DNA of 64,000 nt from Xiphophorus maculatus (taxonomy: Eukaryota > Chordata > Actinopteri > Cyprinodontiformes > Poeciliidae), in assembly GCF_002775205.1 (NCBI RefSeq), contig NC_036460.1, positions 3,230,056 to 3,294,055 of the forward strand, written 5' to 3'. Position numbers and translations under genes: made by a program. Positions 33,161 to 44,805 of this stretch are shown piece by piece. Position 1 is the stretch's first letter. Each line of letters starts with the position of its first letter. The notes under the pieces were generated by a model. The model ran no database searches, was not told the origin of the DNA, and worked only from the letters and a program-made list of their open reading frames with translations.

Positions 33161-33670
33161 TGTTGGAAAAAATCATTATCTAAGGTTATTTAAATTATGA
33201 GTTTATATGTTTTCATATTATTATTCTTTTATGTTTCTTCTTTGGACCCTTTTCTTTTATGACACATTATTAACTGTTCTTTGGATGTTTGCTTGAAGAT
33301 TAGAAACGCTACACACTCTTCTTGTTTTATCAATGTTTGTTTGGAGATCAGAAATGCTCACTCACTCTTCTGGTGTTATCAAACTGTCTGTCATAGACGA
33401 GTCAGCTTTGTGCCTTGTAAGAGCATCCTAGAACATCCTGTGGCAGAGTTCTCTGAAGAAACTATCTGGGTGACTATGTAAAGCAACCCAACCCTCTTTT
33501 CCTTGACGTGATAATAAAAAGCAGCTGAGAGGTGAGAACCGGTGGAGTTGATCCCAGACAGTTGTTTGACTGCGGTTCTCCGTGTCTGGCTCCTCTCCCC
33601 TCTTCTGCAGAAGAGTAACTTGTGTCTCTGGTTGATTCCTTGCAGATTGGGAACCAAATTAGAGCCAACA
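33161..33670 (+). mobile_element. Retroviral LTR (family LTR-2), second copy
   Basis: TGTTGGAAAAAATCATT...AGAGCCAACA, 510 bases. The perfect tRNA-Pro primer binding site TGGGGGCTCGTCCGGGAT follows at 33674-33691, three bases after the LTR. It lacks the 45-bp triplication. Confidence 0.9.
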
Positions 33671-33673
33671 TCT

Positions 33674-33691
33674 TGGGGGCTCGTCCGGGAT
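33674..33691 (+). other. Primer binding site, tRNA-Pro
   Basis: TGGGGGCTCGTCCGGGAT matches the 18-base site complementary to tRNA-Pro used by many gamma-like and epsilon-like retroviruses. Confidence 0.9.
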
Positions 33692-33754
33692 CCCAACATA
33701 CCTGCCCTCTGATGGAAGGAGTAGGATGTGCTGAAATCTGAAAAAAAAAAGTAA

Positions 33755-34789
33755 AAGAAAAGAAAGCAACAATCTAAAAGGTAGAGAGTGGGTATTTTTA
33801 CTCTTTTTCACCTTTAAGAAAAGAAAGCAACTATCTAAACAGTAGATAGTGGGTATTTTTACTCTTTTTCACCTTTAAGTAAAGAAAGCAACTATCTAAA
33901 CAGTAGATAGTGGGTATTTTTACTCTTTTTCACCTTTAAGTAAAGAAAGCAACAATCTAAAAGGTAGATAGTGGGTATTTGTACTCCTTTTTCACCTTTA
34001 AGTAAAGAAAGCAACTATCTAAACAGTAGATGGTGGGTATTTTTACTCCTTTTTCACCTTTAAGTAAAGAAAGCAACTATCTAAACAGTAGATAGTGGGT
34101 ATTTTTACTTCTTTTTCACCTTTAAGTAAAGAAAGCAACTATCTAAACAGTAGATGGTGGGTATTTTTACTCCTTTTTCACCTTTAAGTAAAGAAAGCAA
34201 CTATCTAAACAGTAGATAGTGGGTATTTTTACTCTTTTTCACCTTTAAGTAAAGAAAGCAACTATTTAAACAGTAGATAGTGGGTATTTTTACTCTTTTT
34301 CACCTTTAAGTAAAGAAAGCAACAATCTAAAAGGTAGATAGTGGGTATTTTTACTCTTTTTCACCTTTAAGTAAAGAAAGCAACAATCTAAAAGGTAGAT
34401 AGTGGGTATTTTTACTCTTTTTCACCTTTAAGTAAAAAAGCAACTATCTAAACAGTAGATGGTGGGTATTTTTACTCTTTTTCACCTTTAAGTAAAAAAG
34501 CAACTATCTAAACAGTAGATGGTGGGTATTTTTACTCTTTTTCACCTTCAAGTAAAGAAGCAACTATCTAAAAGGTAGATAGTGGGTATTTTTACTCTTT
34601 TTCACCTTTAAGTAAAGAAAGCAACAATCTAAAAGGTAGATAGTGGGTATTTTTACTCTTTTTCACCTTTAAGTAAAAAAGCAACTATCTAAACAGTAGA
34701 TGGTGGGTATTTTAATCCTTTTTCACCTTCAAGTAAAGAAGCAACTATCTAAAAGGTAGATAGTGGGTATTTTTACTCTTTCTTCACCT
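33755..34789 (+). repeat. 61-bp tandem array in retroviral leader
   Basis: About 17 copies of a unit containing ACTATCTAAACAGTAGATAG, TGGGTATTTTTACTC and CACCTTTAAGTAAAGAAAGC. Units differ at a few sites (AACAGTAGAT or AAAGGTAGAT). The leader of the neighbouring copy (31560-32035) has no such array. The last partial unit resumes at 35447 after the solo LTR. Confidence 0.92.
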
Positions 34790-35446
34790 TGTGAAGTAAA
34801 AATTGTTTTATTATTTCTTTCAACAATTTTATTTAATTCTTTTACTCATTTAACCACATCAGTTTTGTTCAACCTGTTAGAGTATGAAGACTAGAGAATC
34901 TCTGCAGAACCAGTTAGATAGGTTTCTTGTTGACCTCTCCCTGCAGCAATTGCAGCAGCCTGCTAGCGGCAGCAAGGCACCAGAATTTGTTAACAGAAAA
35001 GAACAGACAGTTTAGATAGAAGTTCTGAGGCTTAAGTAGTTTCTCTATGGAAAATCACCAGCTCAGAGTTTCAAGAGTTTGATGCACCTGCTGGATATTC
35101 TGGTTTGAAAATGTTGTTGTTATGCAAAATTGTTCCATTATCAAGCCTGATTTATTTGGAAACTCACATATTTGAACAAGAAGATGTTTATCATCCAAGG
35201 AGTTAACTGACCCTCCAGTGTGATTACGTGGCTTGTATATTGTTCAACTGAAACTGGAATGACTACATTGTGTAACATGAGTTACACAATGCAGCAAGCT
35301 ATTGTGAGAGCTTGCAGCTCCAAATCAGAACTCAGAGCAGCTTGCTGCTGTGTTTGTTCTCCGTCTGCAGACGAAATAAAGCTTTGCTCTTTGCCATTTG
35401 CCAGAGTCTCAGCCTGATCTGTTATTACACAAGATTTTTGTCCACA
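34790..35446 (+). mobile_element. Solo LTR (family LTR-3) inside the 61-bp array
   Basis: TGTGAAGTAAAAATTG...TTTGTCCACA, 657 bases, TG...CA ends. Flanked by ACCT on both sides (34786-34789, 35447-35450), a 4-bp duplication. AATAAA near 35375. No relation seen to the other LTRs. Confidence 0.82.
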
Positions 35447-35714
35447 ACCTTTAAGTAAAGAAAGCAACTGGTTAAGTATTGGAACCACGAAGGGAAAGAA
35501 TTGAAAGCTATGAAGGGAAATATTTAAAAGGGTGAAGCCTAAAAGCAGTGGGAGAGTGGGTGATGGCTTGTTGTCGTCAATGCTCCACTCAATTAACCGT
35601 TGAGTCAAAGTGAGAATTGCCACAATAAGAACTTGACCGTCACCCTGCTCTCCATATTCCCGTTCCGTATAGACCACCCGAGGTGTGTAAGGAACGGGGC
35701 TAAAACACTGAAAA

Positions 35715-36712
35715 ATGGGTTCTTCACAAGGCAAGTAGGGAGGTCTTAAGGAGTCTGGTGTAACTGGCGTGTTGAAAATAGGACAATGGAAAAACGTGGT
35801 GTGTAGGTTGAAAACAAGCTCTAGTTCAAAGACTGGTACCAGACAACAGAAAAAATTAAAAGTGCTTGAGGTTGCACGTAGCTGGCTAACACAAGCACAA
35901 AATAAACAAACTGCGAGTGCTAAAAATACATCAGATCAAAAAACAGAAGCTATGTTTGTCAGATCGGAAGATAACGAAACTCAACCCCGAACTGGAGCGC
36001 GTGTGCAACGACCCCCACCCCCAACCTCTGACTTAGATCCAAGCGAGGACGCTCCCGAAGCATCAGGGGGTGTGCCAACAGGCCGGCCTGCCAAAAAAGA
36101 AAAAAAACAAGCAACACAAGGCCCGTCTCATGAATTTGGCCAAGCCTTGCAATTTTCCTTAGGGAAAGACTGGGCAAAAATCCAGGGCAATTATACTGGA
36201 CACTCCTCCCCTGACCCAACGAATGTACTCCCACACCAAGGTCCCAGTTGTAGTGAACAACAAAATCAGTGGGATGGATTACAACAAAGGGTTAAGGAAG
36301 TCTATGCTAGACACACGGATTATTCCCACCTTAGATCAGTAAAACAAAAGTCCGGGGAGGATGTAGATGATTTCAAAATCCGCTTTGAAAAAGAAATATT
36401 GATTCCACAGCGACATCCCATATGATGACCGAAATAACTCTCCTTACCAACAAAAACTTAAAAATATGCTAATGTCAGGTTTCCACCGATCTATTACTAA
36501 ATGGATCAGAAAACATCAAGTGGCATTTAATACCTCCACCGTTCAGGAGCTAATGGAATATGAACGTCACGCTGAGAAACATGCAACAAAGGGAGGAGAA
36601 AGTGCAAATGGACACAGACTGTGCAGTGGGGTGACACGCAGCTCACTGCCTGGCTGGCTAAAGTGGCTAAAACTATACAATAACGAGAGAAAAGATATAA
36701 AAAATTAAGGCA
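35715..36712 (+). pseudogene. Retroviral gag, second copy
   Basis: ATG at 35715 gives MGSSQGK and then a stop. A long reading, 35769-36425, is rich in charged and proline residues (PPPPTSDLDPSEDAPEAS) as expected of matrix/linker sequence, then enters capsid (KEVYARHTDYSHLRSVKQ). Capsid continues in another frame at 36466-36708 (LMSGFHRSITKWIRKHQ, VQELMEYERHAEKH), the major homology area of orthoretroviral capsid. Homology breaks near 36714, where sequence shared with 57119 begins; pol and env are absent. Confidence 0.78.
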
Positions 36713-36713
36713 G

Positions 36714-37136
36714 GACAAAGTATTACAAGCTAGGATCAACTGTATTACATTAGTCACACAACAATTCAGAACCCCAACTAAGACAAGGACACAAGCTGGG
36801 TTCAGGGCCTGATGGAATTGGCTACCTGACCTTTGACCCCAAATATCCTATCATATGCTATCCTTGCAAGGTTGATGTAGATCAGATTTTGATGAAGTGG
36901 GTTTTCTGTTATATTTTGTTTGTTGAATGTTTTGTTTTGTGTTCCCTTCTTATATAAGTTTAACTTAAGTAGGTTTAGTCCAGATACAAATTTCTGAATG
37001 TTGAAATTCCTTCCTGCTGCAGGAGCACAGAGACATTTTATCATAGATACATAGACGGATAGATTTCCAGGAGTCTGAAACAGGTCTCTGCTCCTTCCTG
37101 CGGATGTGAAATGAAGATCATTTTCTCCTGGTTCCT
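36714..37136. repeat. 3' flank shared by SRCR genes 2 and 3
   Basis: GGACAAAGTATTACAAGC onward matches 57121-57534. It is downstream of both last exons, so it holds the 3' UTR and flank of the duplicated gene. A plus-strand open reading in it is probably not coding. Confidence 0.7.
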
Positions 37137-37229
37137 TCAGACTGCAGTCTCCTCCTCTAAGCTGCCTTCAGCTCTGGATCCTTCATCATGATGGTTGTTT
37201 TCTGGTCCAGACTTCTGGTTTCTCCTGGC
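37137..37229 (-). CDS. Last exon, cytoplasmic tail (gene 2)
   Basis: Acceptor TTTCCAG, phase 0, encodes [20 protein letters not shown] and ten more residues ending ETAV, then TGA. Acidic and polar, no ITAM, ITIM or dileucine signal. The C-terminal ETAV fits a class I PDZ-ligand pattern (E-T-x-V). Confidence 0.8.
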   Translation of the reverse strand, partial: ARRNQKSGPENNHHDEGSRAEGSLEEETAV

Positions 37230-40200
37230 CTGGAAACAGAGGATGGTTCAGCTTCAATGCAAGAACTTTCCCAACTGAACACATCATGCATGATACATGC
37301 AGTACCTTAAAGTAGAGGACCAGGACTGATCCCAGCATACCCAGCAGGACGACAACCAGACTGATGATCAAAGCAGTGGGAGAGGCTGAAACTGAATGAA
37401 ACAGATTCAGGATCAGCTTTCATCAGATCAATCAATCAATCAATCAAATTTTATTTGCATAGCACATTTCAGCAGCAAGGCATTTCAAAGTGCTTTACAT
37501 CATTACAAACACAGAAACACAAAGCAACATAGAATCAATAATCAAAACAAAGCATTAAGTCAAGTTCCATCAATAAATTTGTAATTGATTACGTTTCAAA
37601 TACAATTCTAAACAGGTGGGTTTTTAGTTGAGATTTAAAAGAAGTCAGTGTTTCAGCTGTTTTACAGTTTTCTGGAAGTTTGTTCCAAATTTGTGGTGCA
37701 TAGATGCTGAAAGCTGCTTCTCCTCGTTTGGTTCTGGTTCTGGGGATGCAGAGCAGAACCAGAACCAGAACCTGAGAGTTCTGGAAGGTTGATACAATAA
37801 AAGCAGATCTTTAATGTATTGTGGTGCTAAGCCGTTCAGTGATTTATAAACTAACAACAGTATTTTAAAGTCTATTCTTTGAGCTACAGGGAGCCAGTGG
37901 AGGGACTTTAAAACTGGTGTTATGTGCTCTATCTTCCTGGTTTTAGTCAGAACGCCAGCAGCAGCATTCTGGATCAGCTGCAGCTGTTTAATTGATTTGT
38001 TGGACAGACCTGTGAAGACGCTGTTGCAATAATCAATACGACTGAAGATGAAGGCATGGATGAGTTTCTCTAGATCTGGCTGAGACATTAGTCCTTTAAT
38101 CCTGGAAATGTTCTTCAGGTGATAGAAGGCCGACTTTGTAACTGTCTTTATGTGGCTCTGGAGGTTCAGGTCAGAGTTCATCACTACTTTCACGTTTCGG
38201 GCTGATCGCTGGTTTTCAGTTGTAATAACTGAAGCTGTGCATTGACTCTAGATCTATAACTCTAGATCGTTCCTCTTTAGGTCCAAAAATAATAACTTCA
38301 GTTTTGTTTCTGTTCAGCTGGAGAAAGTTTTGGCACATCCACACATTTATCTGTTCTAAGCATCTGTTCAGTGATTGGATGGGCTCTGAGTCACCTGGTG
38401 ACATCGTAATGTAGAGCTGTGTGTCATCTGCATAGTTATAGTAGCTAATATTATTTCCTGTTATAACCTGAGCTAGTGGGAGCATATAAATATTGAATAA
38501 AAGGGGTCCTAGGATTGAACCTTGGGGTACCCCACATGTGACCTTTGACCTCTTTGATGAAAAGTTTTCAATTGAAACAAAGAAATCCCTGTTCAGATGA
38601 GTCCAGCTAGAAAATAATCATATAGACCCTTGTTTTCATGCTGCCTGTAGATCTGATCATGAACATTAATATCATCAATCCTCCTCTCTGACCTCATGAA
38701 TGAGGCAGACAGCTGCTGGTTCACCTGAAGCAGAACTTTTCCTGATGGACTCCATGAGTTTACCTGAGACAGTGAGGTTGAGAGGCTGGCTGATAGAGGA
38801 GAAGTTATAGGAGAAAACGTAGACGTGGTAAACGCAGCGGTAGGTTCCTTGGTGGGCGTGGCCAGCAGCAGAGAACAGGAAGAGGGCGGAGTGATTAACA
38901 GCTGGCAGGGTCTGGTTCTGAGTGTAGTTAGAGGTGCTGAAGATGAGCTGGAAGGAGCCGCCTTCATACTGAGGTCTGATGGAGCACATGATGCTGAAAT
39001 TTGAGCCAATGAGGAGCTCAGACCCCTGCTTTCTGCCTGTGGAGACCCCGTCAGTGGAGGAAGAGAGGAAGATGAGCGGCTCAACCAGCAGACCTGGGAA
39101 CGCAGAGGAAACACAGAGACAACTGAACTGGATCTAATCTGAGGTGGAAAACAAGATGGCATGAATGAGAAAGAGACAGGAGCTGATCACAGACTGGTTG
39201 CCATGGTTACTAGCATGTTTATACATGATTACTAGCACCTTTATGATAGATCTATAGTCTGTCAGTAATATTTAAACCAGTTTTAGTTTCTTTCTCCTCA
39301 AGGTTTCAGGTTCTTAGTTAAAGGTGACGGTTTCTCTGCAGACATCTGGAACCTGATGGAAGAAACATTTTAAAAGAAATAAATATGAGAGTTCAGAGTT
39401 ACCTGAGCAGATGAACTCATGGCTCTGATCATTGATTGCATCATGAGGTAAACAGTTCTTTAATGCAGATCCTGACTGGAAACAGTCAGACTTGATCCTC
39501 CAAACTGGTCTCTCTGAAGCTTCCTCTGAATTTCTTGCTGAAACAGCAGAACCACAGTCCAGTTCAGCACAAACTGCAGCAGCTGAGTTCATGTCCCAGT
39601 AACTATACCAAACAGCCACTGGTCTCCACTCTTTTTGATGTATCATCTCCAGTCTCCCAGCACATCGGCTGGCCTCTCCCACCAACCTGATGTTGTCTTG
39701 ATGTGAGCAGAGACAGAGAGTTCATTAATGAAGGAAGTGAAGCAGTGAACAGCAGCAGGTCTGCAGATCCTCCTCTACCTGAACAGGTGAGTCCAACAGC
39801 TTGACCAGGTGAGCAGCTGTTTCTACCTGAACTCTTCCTGCTGCTGCAGTTCAGCAGAGCAGACTCACTGCCTTCACACAGGAACTCTCTGCTCCCCACT
39901 GGAGCCTCTGCTTCTCCATAGAGCGCCCCCTGGTGGACTGAAGGAGGCCCACAGCCAATCTCCCTGCAGACCACCTCTGCATCCTGCAGGTCAAAGTGTT
40001 TTTCACACACTGAGGACCACGACTGGTCGGTCTTCACCTCCAGTCTGCCTGAGCACCGGTTGGTCCCTTGAACCAGCCTGACTGAGTCTGTGGATGCAGA
40101 AAGAAAAAAGTTTCTTCAACATTTTCACTGAATTTGGTTCCAGTTTGTTCAGCAAAGCTCCAATACAGAGCAGACTCTGGGTGGAGGAACCAACCAACTA

Positions 40201-43200
40201 GTGGAGAACGGGTGGAGAGGGGAGCTGGGCAGAGTTTTGTTATTTTTAAATCTACTGTTTAATATTCTTTGCACTTTTAGCATCTGCTTATACTGCAGGC
40301 CGGCCCTGGAGATGGGTGGGAAAAAAACTTAAAACAAACAGAGAAAATTACACTACAACATCACAAAGAACCTATGAATTATCAATTATTGATATTTCAT
40401 CCTTGTCTTCTACAAAGCAAATGTGAGAACAGATTTAATCACAGAATAATAGAAAACTATCATCTTTTTACACTTTAAACTTAATTTGTGGAGGAAGTTC
40501 AATATTTGATCAGCTTCTTCTCAATGACATTGAGGTTTTTATAACCCTGAATCTGCTCCACTGGTTCCCCTTTAATCTAATCAAACTTCATTAAATCACT
40601 AACCTGGTAAAAACCAGCCACTCTGTAACTACACTTTGATTCATCCAGAGAGTCTGGACTGTGTTGAGCTTTTAAATTTCACCCAGTTGCTAACGTTTGT
40701 CCATGACATGCAATGCACCAGATCCACACTAAGAAGTTTACTGGAAGTTTCCTGGGCTGTAAACATGTAGAAAAAATCAATTACCAAGCACTGTTAGATG
40801 GAATCACTCAATCAGGTTTACTAGCATATTGTGCACAATACAGAGAACATATAAGAGGATCAATAGTGAAACATTTCTGATTGAAAACTCTTTCAGGCAG
40901 AGACAGCAGGAGTTTTATACCAAGGCTGAGGGAGAGACGCTCTGGTTCTCATGCAGCTGCAGGAAAACATCTCCCAACCTTGTGCTTGCAACCCAAACAG
41001 CTTCATTTGGTGAGAATCACAAGCATTTAGAATGAAGACAATACAACCAGCAGATATTACCTTACAATAATTTGTCCACCACAAAACAGAGAAGAGCCGT
41101 TAAAGTTAATTCAATATTTGGAAGTGTGGCCACCATGGACTGAGCTTCCTCCACTGCATTGCTAAAACTACAGAGACTATGTTTCTAAAATAACAGAAAA
41201 TAAATCATCGTTCAAACTTCTCCTTCTGTTCGCTGATTGGTCCGGTAGAAAATCTACCAGAGTGAATCCAGGTGAAGTGGAAGAAGCCCAGACTGAGCTG
41301 GAAGTGAGATTTTTTTACAGTGGAGTTGGAAGCAGAACAGGAAGGCAATGGCCAGGATATGAAATCACCTGAACAGACGATCTCTACATTGTCGCCCTCA
41401 TCTCTTTGTAACGACACCACAGATCCACAGTGGAGCTGTCTGCAAGCTGCAGCTGCTGATGTAAAGTTCAAGTTCCACTGCCAATATTTCACTAGTTTCC
41501 AGTCTCCCCGATTCTTCTTCTCCAGTCTGCCACCACAGCGACTCCTTCCTGCTACCAGTCTGAGTTCATCAGACAGCGCTGGAAGAAACAACATTTACAT
41601 GTTGGGTTACAAAAAGCAAAGACAGATTCAGGATGTGTTGACAGGATCCTGTTGATCGTGTTTATTTGATCTTCTCTTGCTTCTTCCTCCTGTTAGAGGA
41701 AAAGCATCAAAGCATCTTTATGTTGGAATGGCCTAGTTAAAGCCCAGACCTAAATGTTATTTACACTCTGTAGTAAGACCTGAAATGTTTCTTATTATTC
41801 ACCTTTTCTACCCATTTATATTTTATGTCTTTACTGAAACCAACCAAAGTCAAATTCATTGTTTTTGTGTAAAAAGTTGTCAAATCCAACAGATTCTGAA
41901 TCTGATTCTGAATCTGAATCTGAATCTGAATCTGAATCTGATTCTGATTCTGATTGCAGAGCGATCATCATTTTGTGCCTCAGCTGCCTTAAATCAGGTT
42001 CCAGACTTTAGCTTAACAACTGTCTTCCTCCAGAATGTGTCTGACCCCTCAGCAGTATGAACAGAACCACATCTGGGTGGATCACAAAAATATCTACAAA
42101 AAACAGAAATAGTGAATGCAGCAGTCTAAAATCAATAATTAAATTCATAAACTCTCTGCCACCAAGTCACTAAACTGGTTCAGCTGAACTTAAGATGACT
42201 GTCAGCAAGAGGACTATTAGTTACTGACTTCATCACTGAGCAGAATATTGATGTTTTGTTCCTGACAGAAACATGGTTGGATATAATAATGACTCATCTG
42301 TACTAATTGAATCAGCGCCTAATAATTACAATTTTTAAGTGAGAATAGGAAACATAAAATCTGAGGAGGGGTTGCTACAATACATCAGGATTCATAAAAA
42401 CTGTAAGAAGGTTGATTTTGGTCATTTTAGCTCTTAAATATCTGGGAATTGAGGTAAAAGGCCATAAATGAGCTCTGATGCTAACTCTATACAAAATCCC
42501 ATCATATGTGGAAAACATCTTTAATGACTTTAATGGGTTTTTATCTGTTATATGCTTTGATTATGACTGTTATATAATTGTAGGACATTTCAACATCCAT
42601 GTTGACGAGCCTGAAGACAGAGGGGATTAAAATCTGTGATATTCTTGATCATTTTGGTTTAATTCAGCTTGTTAACCCAGCAACACATAATCAAGGACAC
42701 ATTATGGACCTGGTTATCAGTCAGGGTGTGAATATTTCCAACGTCTCTGAAACTGATGTCGCCCTGTCTGATTAATTCACTGTTATCTTTGAAACCACAA
42801 CAACCATCAACTCATTAAGGAAAACAGCTACTGTCATAAAATGTTGTTTTACTGACAACAGAGGAAAAACTTTTAATCAATTAAATTTCCCCACTTTGCC
42901 TTCATGGTGCAACCTGTAGATGAGCTGGTAGATAACTTCCATCCTAAGATCTCAGAGATCATTGATTTAATTGCTCCCACTAAAGTGAAGGTTGTGACTG
43001 GAAGGAACAAAATGTGTGTAAACATTTAGATCTGCAAGACAACACTGTGATGGGGCCGAACGTAAATGGAGTGAAACTCAACTTCATGTTTATCATGAAA
43101 TCTGCAACGTCTGCACTAACACATTCATAGAAAACATTCATTGCAGAAATCATAAACAAAAACATGAACAATGATTGAGCTTTATTTGCCACAGTTGACA

Positions 43201-44805
43201 GGCTGACAAACCACCTGACCTGCAATCAAACTCGGCCTGCAATGAATTTGCCAAATACGCTGCAGAGAAAATTAAAAATATTAGAGGGTCAACATTCACT
43301 GCCACACAAAATCTAATATGGATGCTATGCCCAAAGATAATAACACCCACAACTTTTCTTCAGAAAGTCCTGCCTGTTATTTCATCTGATCTGATTCTGT
43401 CATGTTCCGTGTTTTTCTGTGTGTTTATTTTGAGTTTCCTGTGTCTCTGAGTCTCCGTGTTGTCCTGTCTTCCCCTTGATTACTCCCAGGTGTTTCTCGT
43501 TCCCTGATTGCCTCCTGTGTATTTAGTCTCACCTGTGTCTCTGTGTTGTCGGGTCCTTGTCAATGTGTCTTGTCCATGTGTGTAGCCTGTTGCTACCAGT
43601 GCCGAGCCTTAGCCTTCCGCTCGACTGTGCTGCCAGGTTTTTTTGGATTTTGTTGGACTGGGTTGTTTCTGGACATTATTTATTAAAATCATTCATTTAT
43701 CGCATTCCTGGGTCTACAGCGTTTGCCTCACCACCACCTACACCGCACTTCATAACAGATTCAAATATTAAACTCTTTGCTCTCATCAGGTTTTTTCCCC
43801 CAGCAGTTTTCAAACCACTGATATAAAAAATAAAACGATCTGAACAAATCATTACTGCAGAATTACAGGCCGATCTCCAACCTTTCATCCATCAGCTAAA
43901 TTATTGAAAAGCTGTTTCAACAATTAACTCTGCAAAACAACCGAAACTCTGAGTTCCTTTAAATCTGGACTAAAAACCCAGCTGGTCAGATTTGCTTTAC
44001 AAACATAATAAATGAAACACTGAACAACATTTTGATGTGTAACGACGACACTTTGACAAAATGTACTGTTTACTGGTTTACTGTGTGGTGTCTTTAGGAC
44101 TTTTTGTGTTTTTATGACGTAAAGCACTTTGAACCGCCTTGGTGCTGAAATGTGCTTTACAAATAAACTGATCGATTGGTTGATTGATTCTAATCTGCAG
44201 CAGGCGAGTTCCACATCCTGCCTGAGACACTCCCACGTCAGACGGAGCTCAAACGTTTTCACCAACACAACCAGCGGTACCAGAAGCCGGTCCAATGACC
44301 GTAGTGCTACTGGGCTCGGTTGGCCAGCAAACGGGCCTGACCAGAACCTCATAGAGAACCTGTGGAGCCAAGAGGAAGATGAGAGAATTCATGCAGAAGG
44401 AGCCATTTTATGTGGCTCCACCTGTTTACTGCGCAGATTCAGCGCTGGTGCAGAGTTTCTGCAGCTTCTCCTTATCAATCAATCAATCAGATTTATTTTA
44501 TAGCACATTTCAGCAACAAGGCAGTTCAAAGTGCTTTACATCATAAAAACACAAAAACCAACAATTCTTGATTTTATTGGCTCCTTAGCAGCAAGTAGAC
44601 AATATAAACATCACTAACTGTGTAGCAGCAGCTCTATGATCTGAGACTAGAAACAGTTTCCAGTTTTTTGTTTGTAAAATTTAACATGTTTATCAATCGA
44701 TCATTTTTAATTTGAACTCTAGTGAATATTAGTGTTTTTGTTTGAAAGTGGAGTCCTACCTGAGCTGCAGAGACACAGAAGCAGCATCAGAGCTGTTTGG
44801 TCCAT
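37137..44805 (-). CDS. SRCR gene 2: signal peptide, short SRCR, SRCR A, SRCR B, Ig, TM, tail
   Basis: Exons: 44805-44760, 41578-41369, 40087-39779, 39696-39403, 39093-38764, 37391-37306, 37229-37137. All GT-AG and phase-compatible: phase 1 up to the membrane exon, phase 0 to the last. The predicted product is about 334 residues: a type I membrane protein with an 8-cysteine and a 6-cysteine SRCR, an Ig-like domain, one membrane span and a 30-residue tail with no tyrosine motif. This is the complete minimal form of the family; gene 1 differs by array expansion. Likely a surface receptor on immune or epithelial cells by analogy with CD163/CD6/WC1, but SRCR plus Ig in this order is not one I can name. 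No inactivating change seen. Confidence 0.85.
37306..37391 (-). CDS. Transmembrane exon (gene 2)
   Basis: Acceptor TTCATTCAG, phase 1 in and phase 0 out. Encodes [20 protein letters not shown] followed by YFK, one membrane span and a stop-transfer residue. Confidence 0.85.
37429..38593 (-). mobile_element. L2-like LINE in gene 2 intron
   Basis: Minus-strand RT relics: [73 protein letters not shown]. The 3' tail is TTGA repeats at 37429-37445. Flanked by CAGAT (37424-37428 and 38594-38598). The gene 3 intron near 57823 is the empty site. 5' truncated. Confidence 0.88.
38764..39093 (-). CDS. Ig-like domain exon (gene 2)
   Basis: 110 codons, phase 1-1, acceptor CGTTCCCAG, donor GTAAAC. Cysteines in FSIMCSIRP and [12 protein letters not shown] with the G-x-Y-x-C pattern of Ig folds. 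Sequons NYT, NQT, NHS, NFS and NLT suggest heavy N-glycosylation. Similar to gene 3 at 58472-58801. Confidence 0.87.
39403..39696 (-). CDS. SRCR exon B (gene 2)
   Basis: 98 codons, six cysteines. Variable patches: YS, E, K, HDAI. Confidence 0.88.
39779..40087 (-). CDS. SRCR exon A (gene 2)
   Basis: Eight-cysteine SRCR, 103 codons, one replacement (H in CEKHFD). Otherwise as gene 1 A exons. Confidence 0.9.
41369..41578 (-). CDS. Short SRCR exon 2 (gene 2)
   Basis: 70 codons, phase 1-1. Against gene 1 exon 2, replacements cluster in one patch (KYWQWNLNF versus NYWNWYMNL) and near the end ([12 protein letters not shown] versus [12 protein letters not shown]). The gene 1 R-C-V becomes R-C-G. 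Confidence 0.82.
41892..41955. repeat. Hexamer repeat (GAATCT/GATTCT)n
   Basis: About ten units of GAATCT and GATTCT. In gene 1 the equivalent place near 27010 has only one or two. Confidence 0.85.
42190..43120 (+). mobile_element. L2-like LINE endonuclease fragment in gene 2 intron 1
   Basis: Translation gives [17 protein letters not shown] near 42229 (apurinic endonuclease motif) and later [14 protein letters not shown]. Gene 1 keeps only a shorter version at 27030. With the 3' tail near 44130-44180 this appears to be one decayed LINE. Confidence 0.65.
43398..43757 (+). mobile_element. Solo LTR or LTR-like element in gene 2 intron 1
   Basis: TGTCATGTTCCGTG...CATAACA, 360 bases, flanked by GATTC on both sides (43393-43397, 43758-43762). 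The matching place in gene 1 (about 27568) has GATTC once with no insert. Ends and duplication size fit a Ty3/Gypsy-type LTR. Confidence 0.82.
44230..44410 (+). mobile_element. Tc1/mariner-like transposase fragment (gene 2 copy)
   Basis: Paralogue of 28040-28220 with one changed residue (WSQEEDER for WSKEEDER). Present before the segmental duplication. Confidence 0.6.
44760..44805 (-). CDS. Signal peptide exon 1 (gene 2)
   Basis: Same 46 bases as in gene 1, with GTAGGA donor. Upstream TATA-like block at 44891-44898 and GGAAGT cores at 44871-44880 and 44901-44910 are also the same. Confidence 0.85.

Noticed and set aside
33755-34789. CRISPR-like array (regular repeats)
   Set aside because: The whole 61-bp unit repeats, with no unique spacers, in a vertebrate retroviral leader. 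It is a minisatellite.
37645-38193. 182-codon minus-strand ORF as an exon of gene 2
   Set aside because: It is LINE RT C-terminal sequence inside an insertion with CAGAT duplications; the gene 3 intron lacks it.
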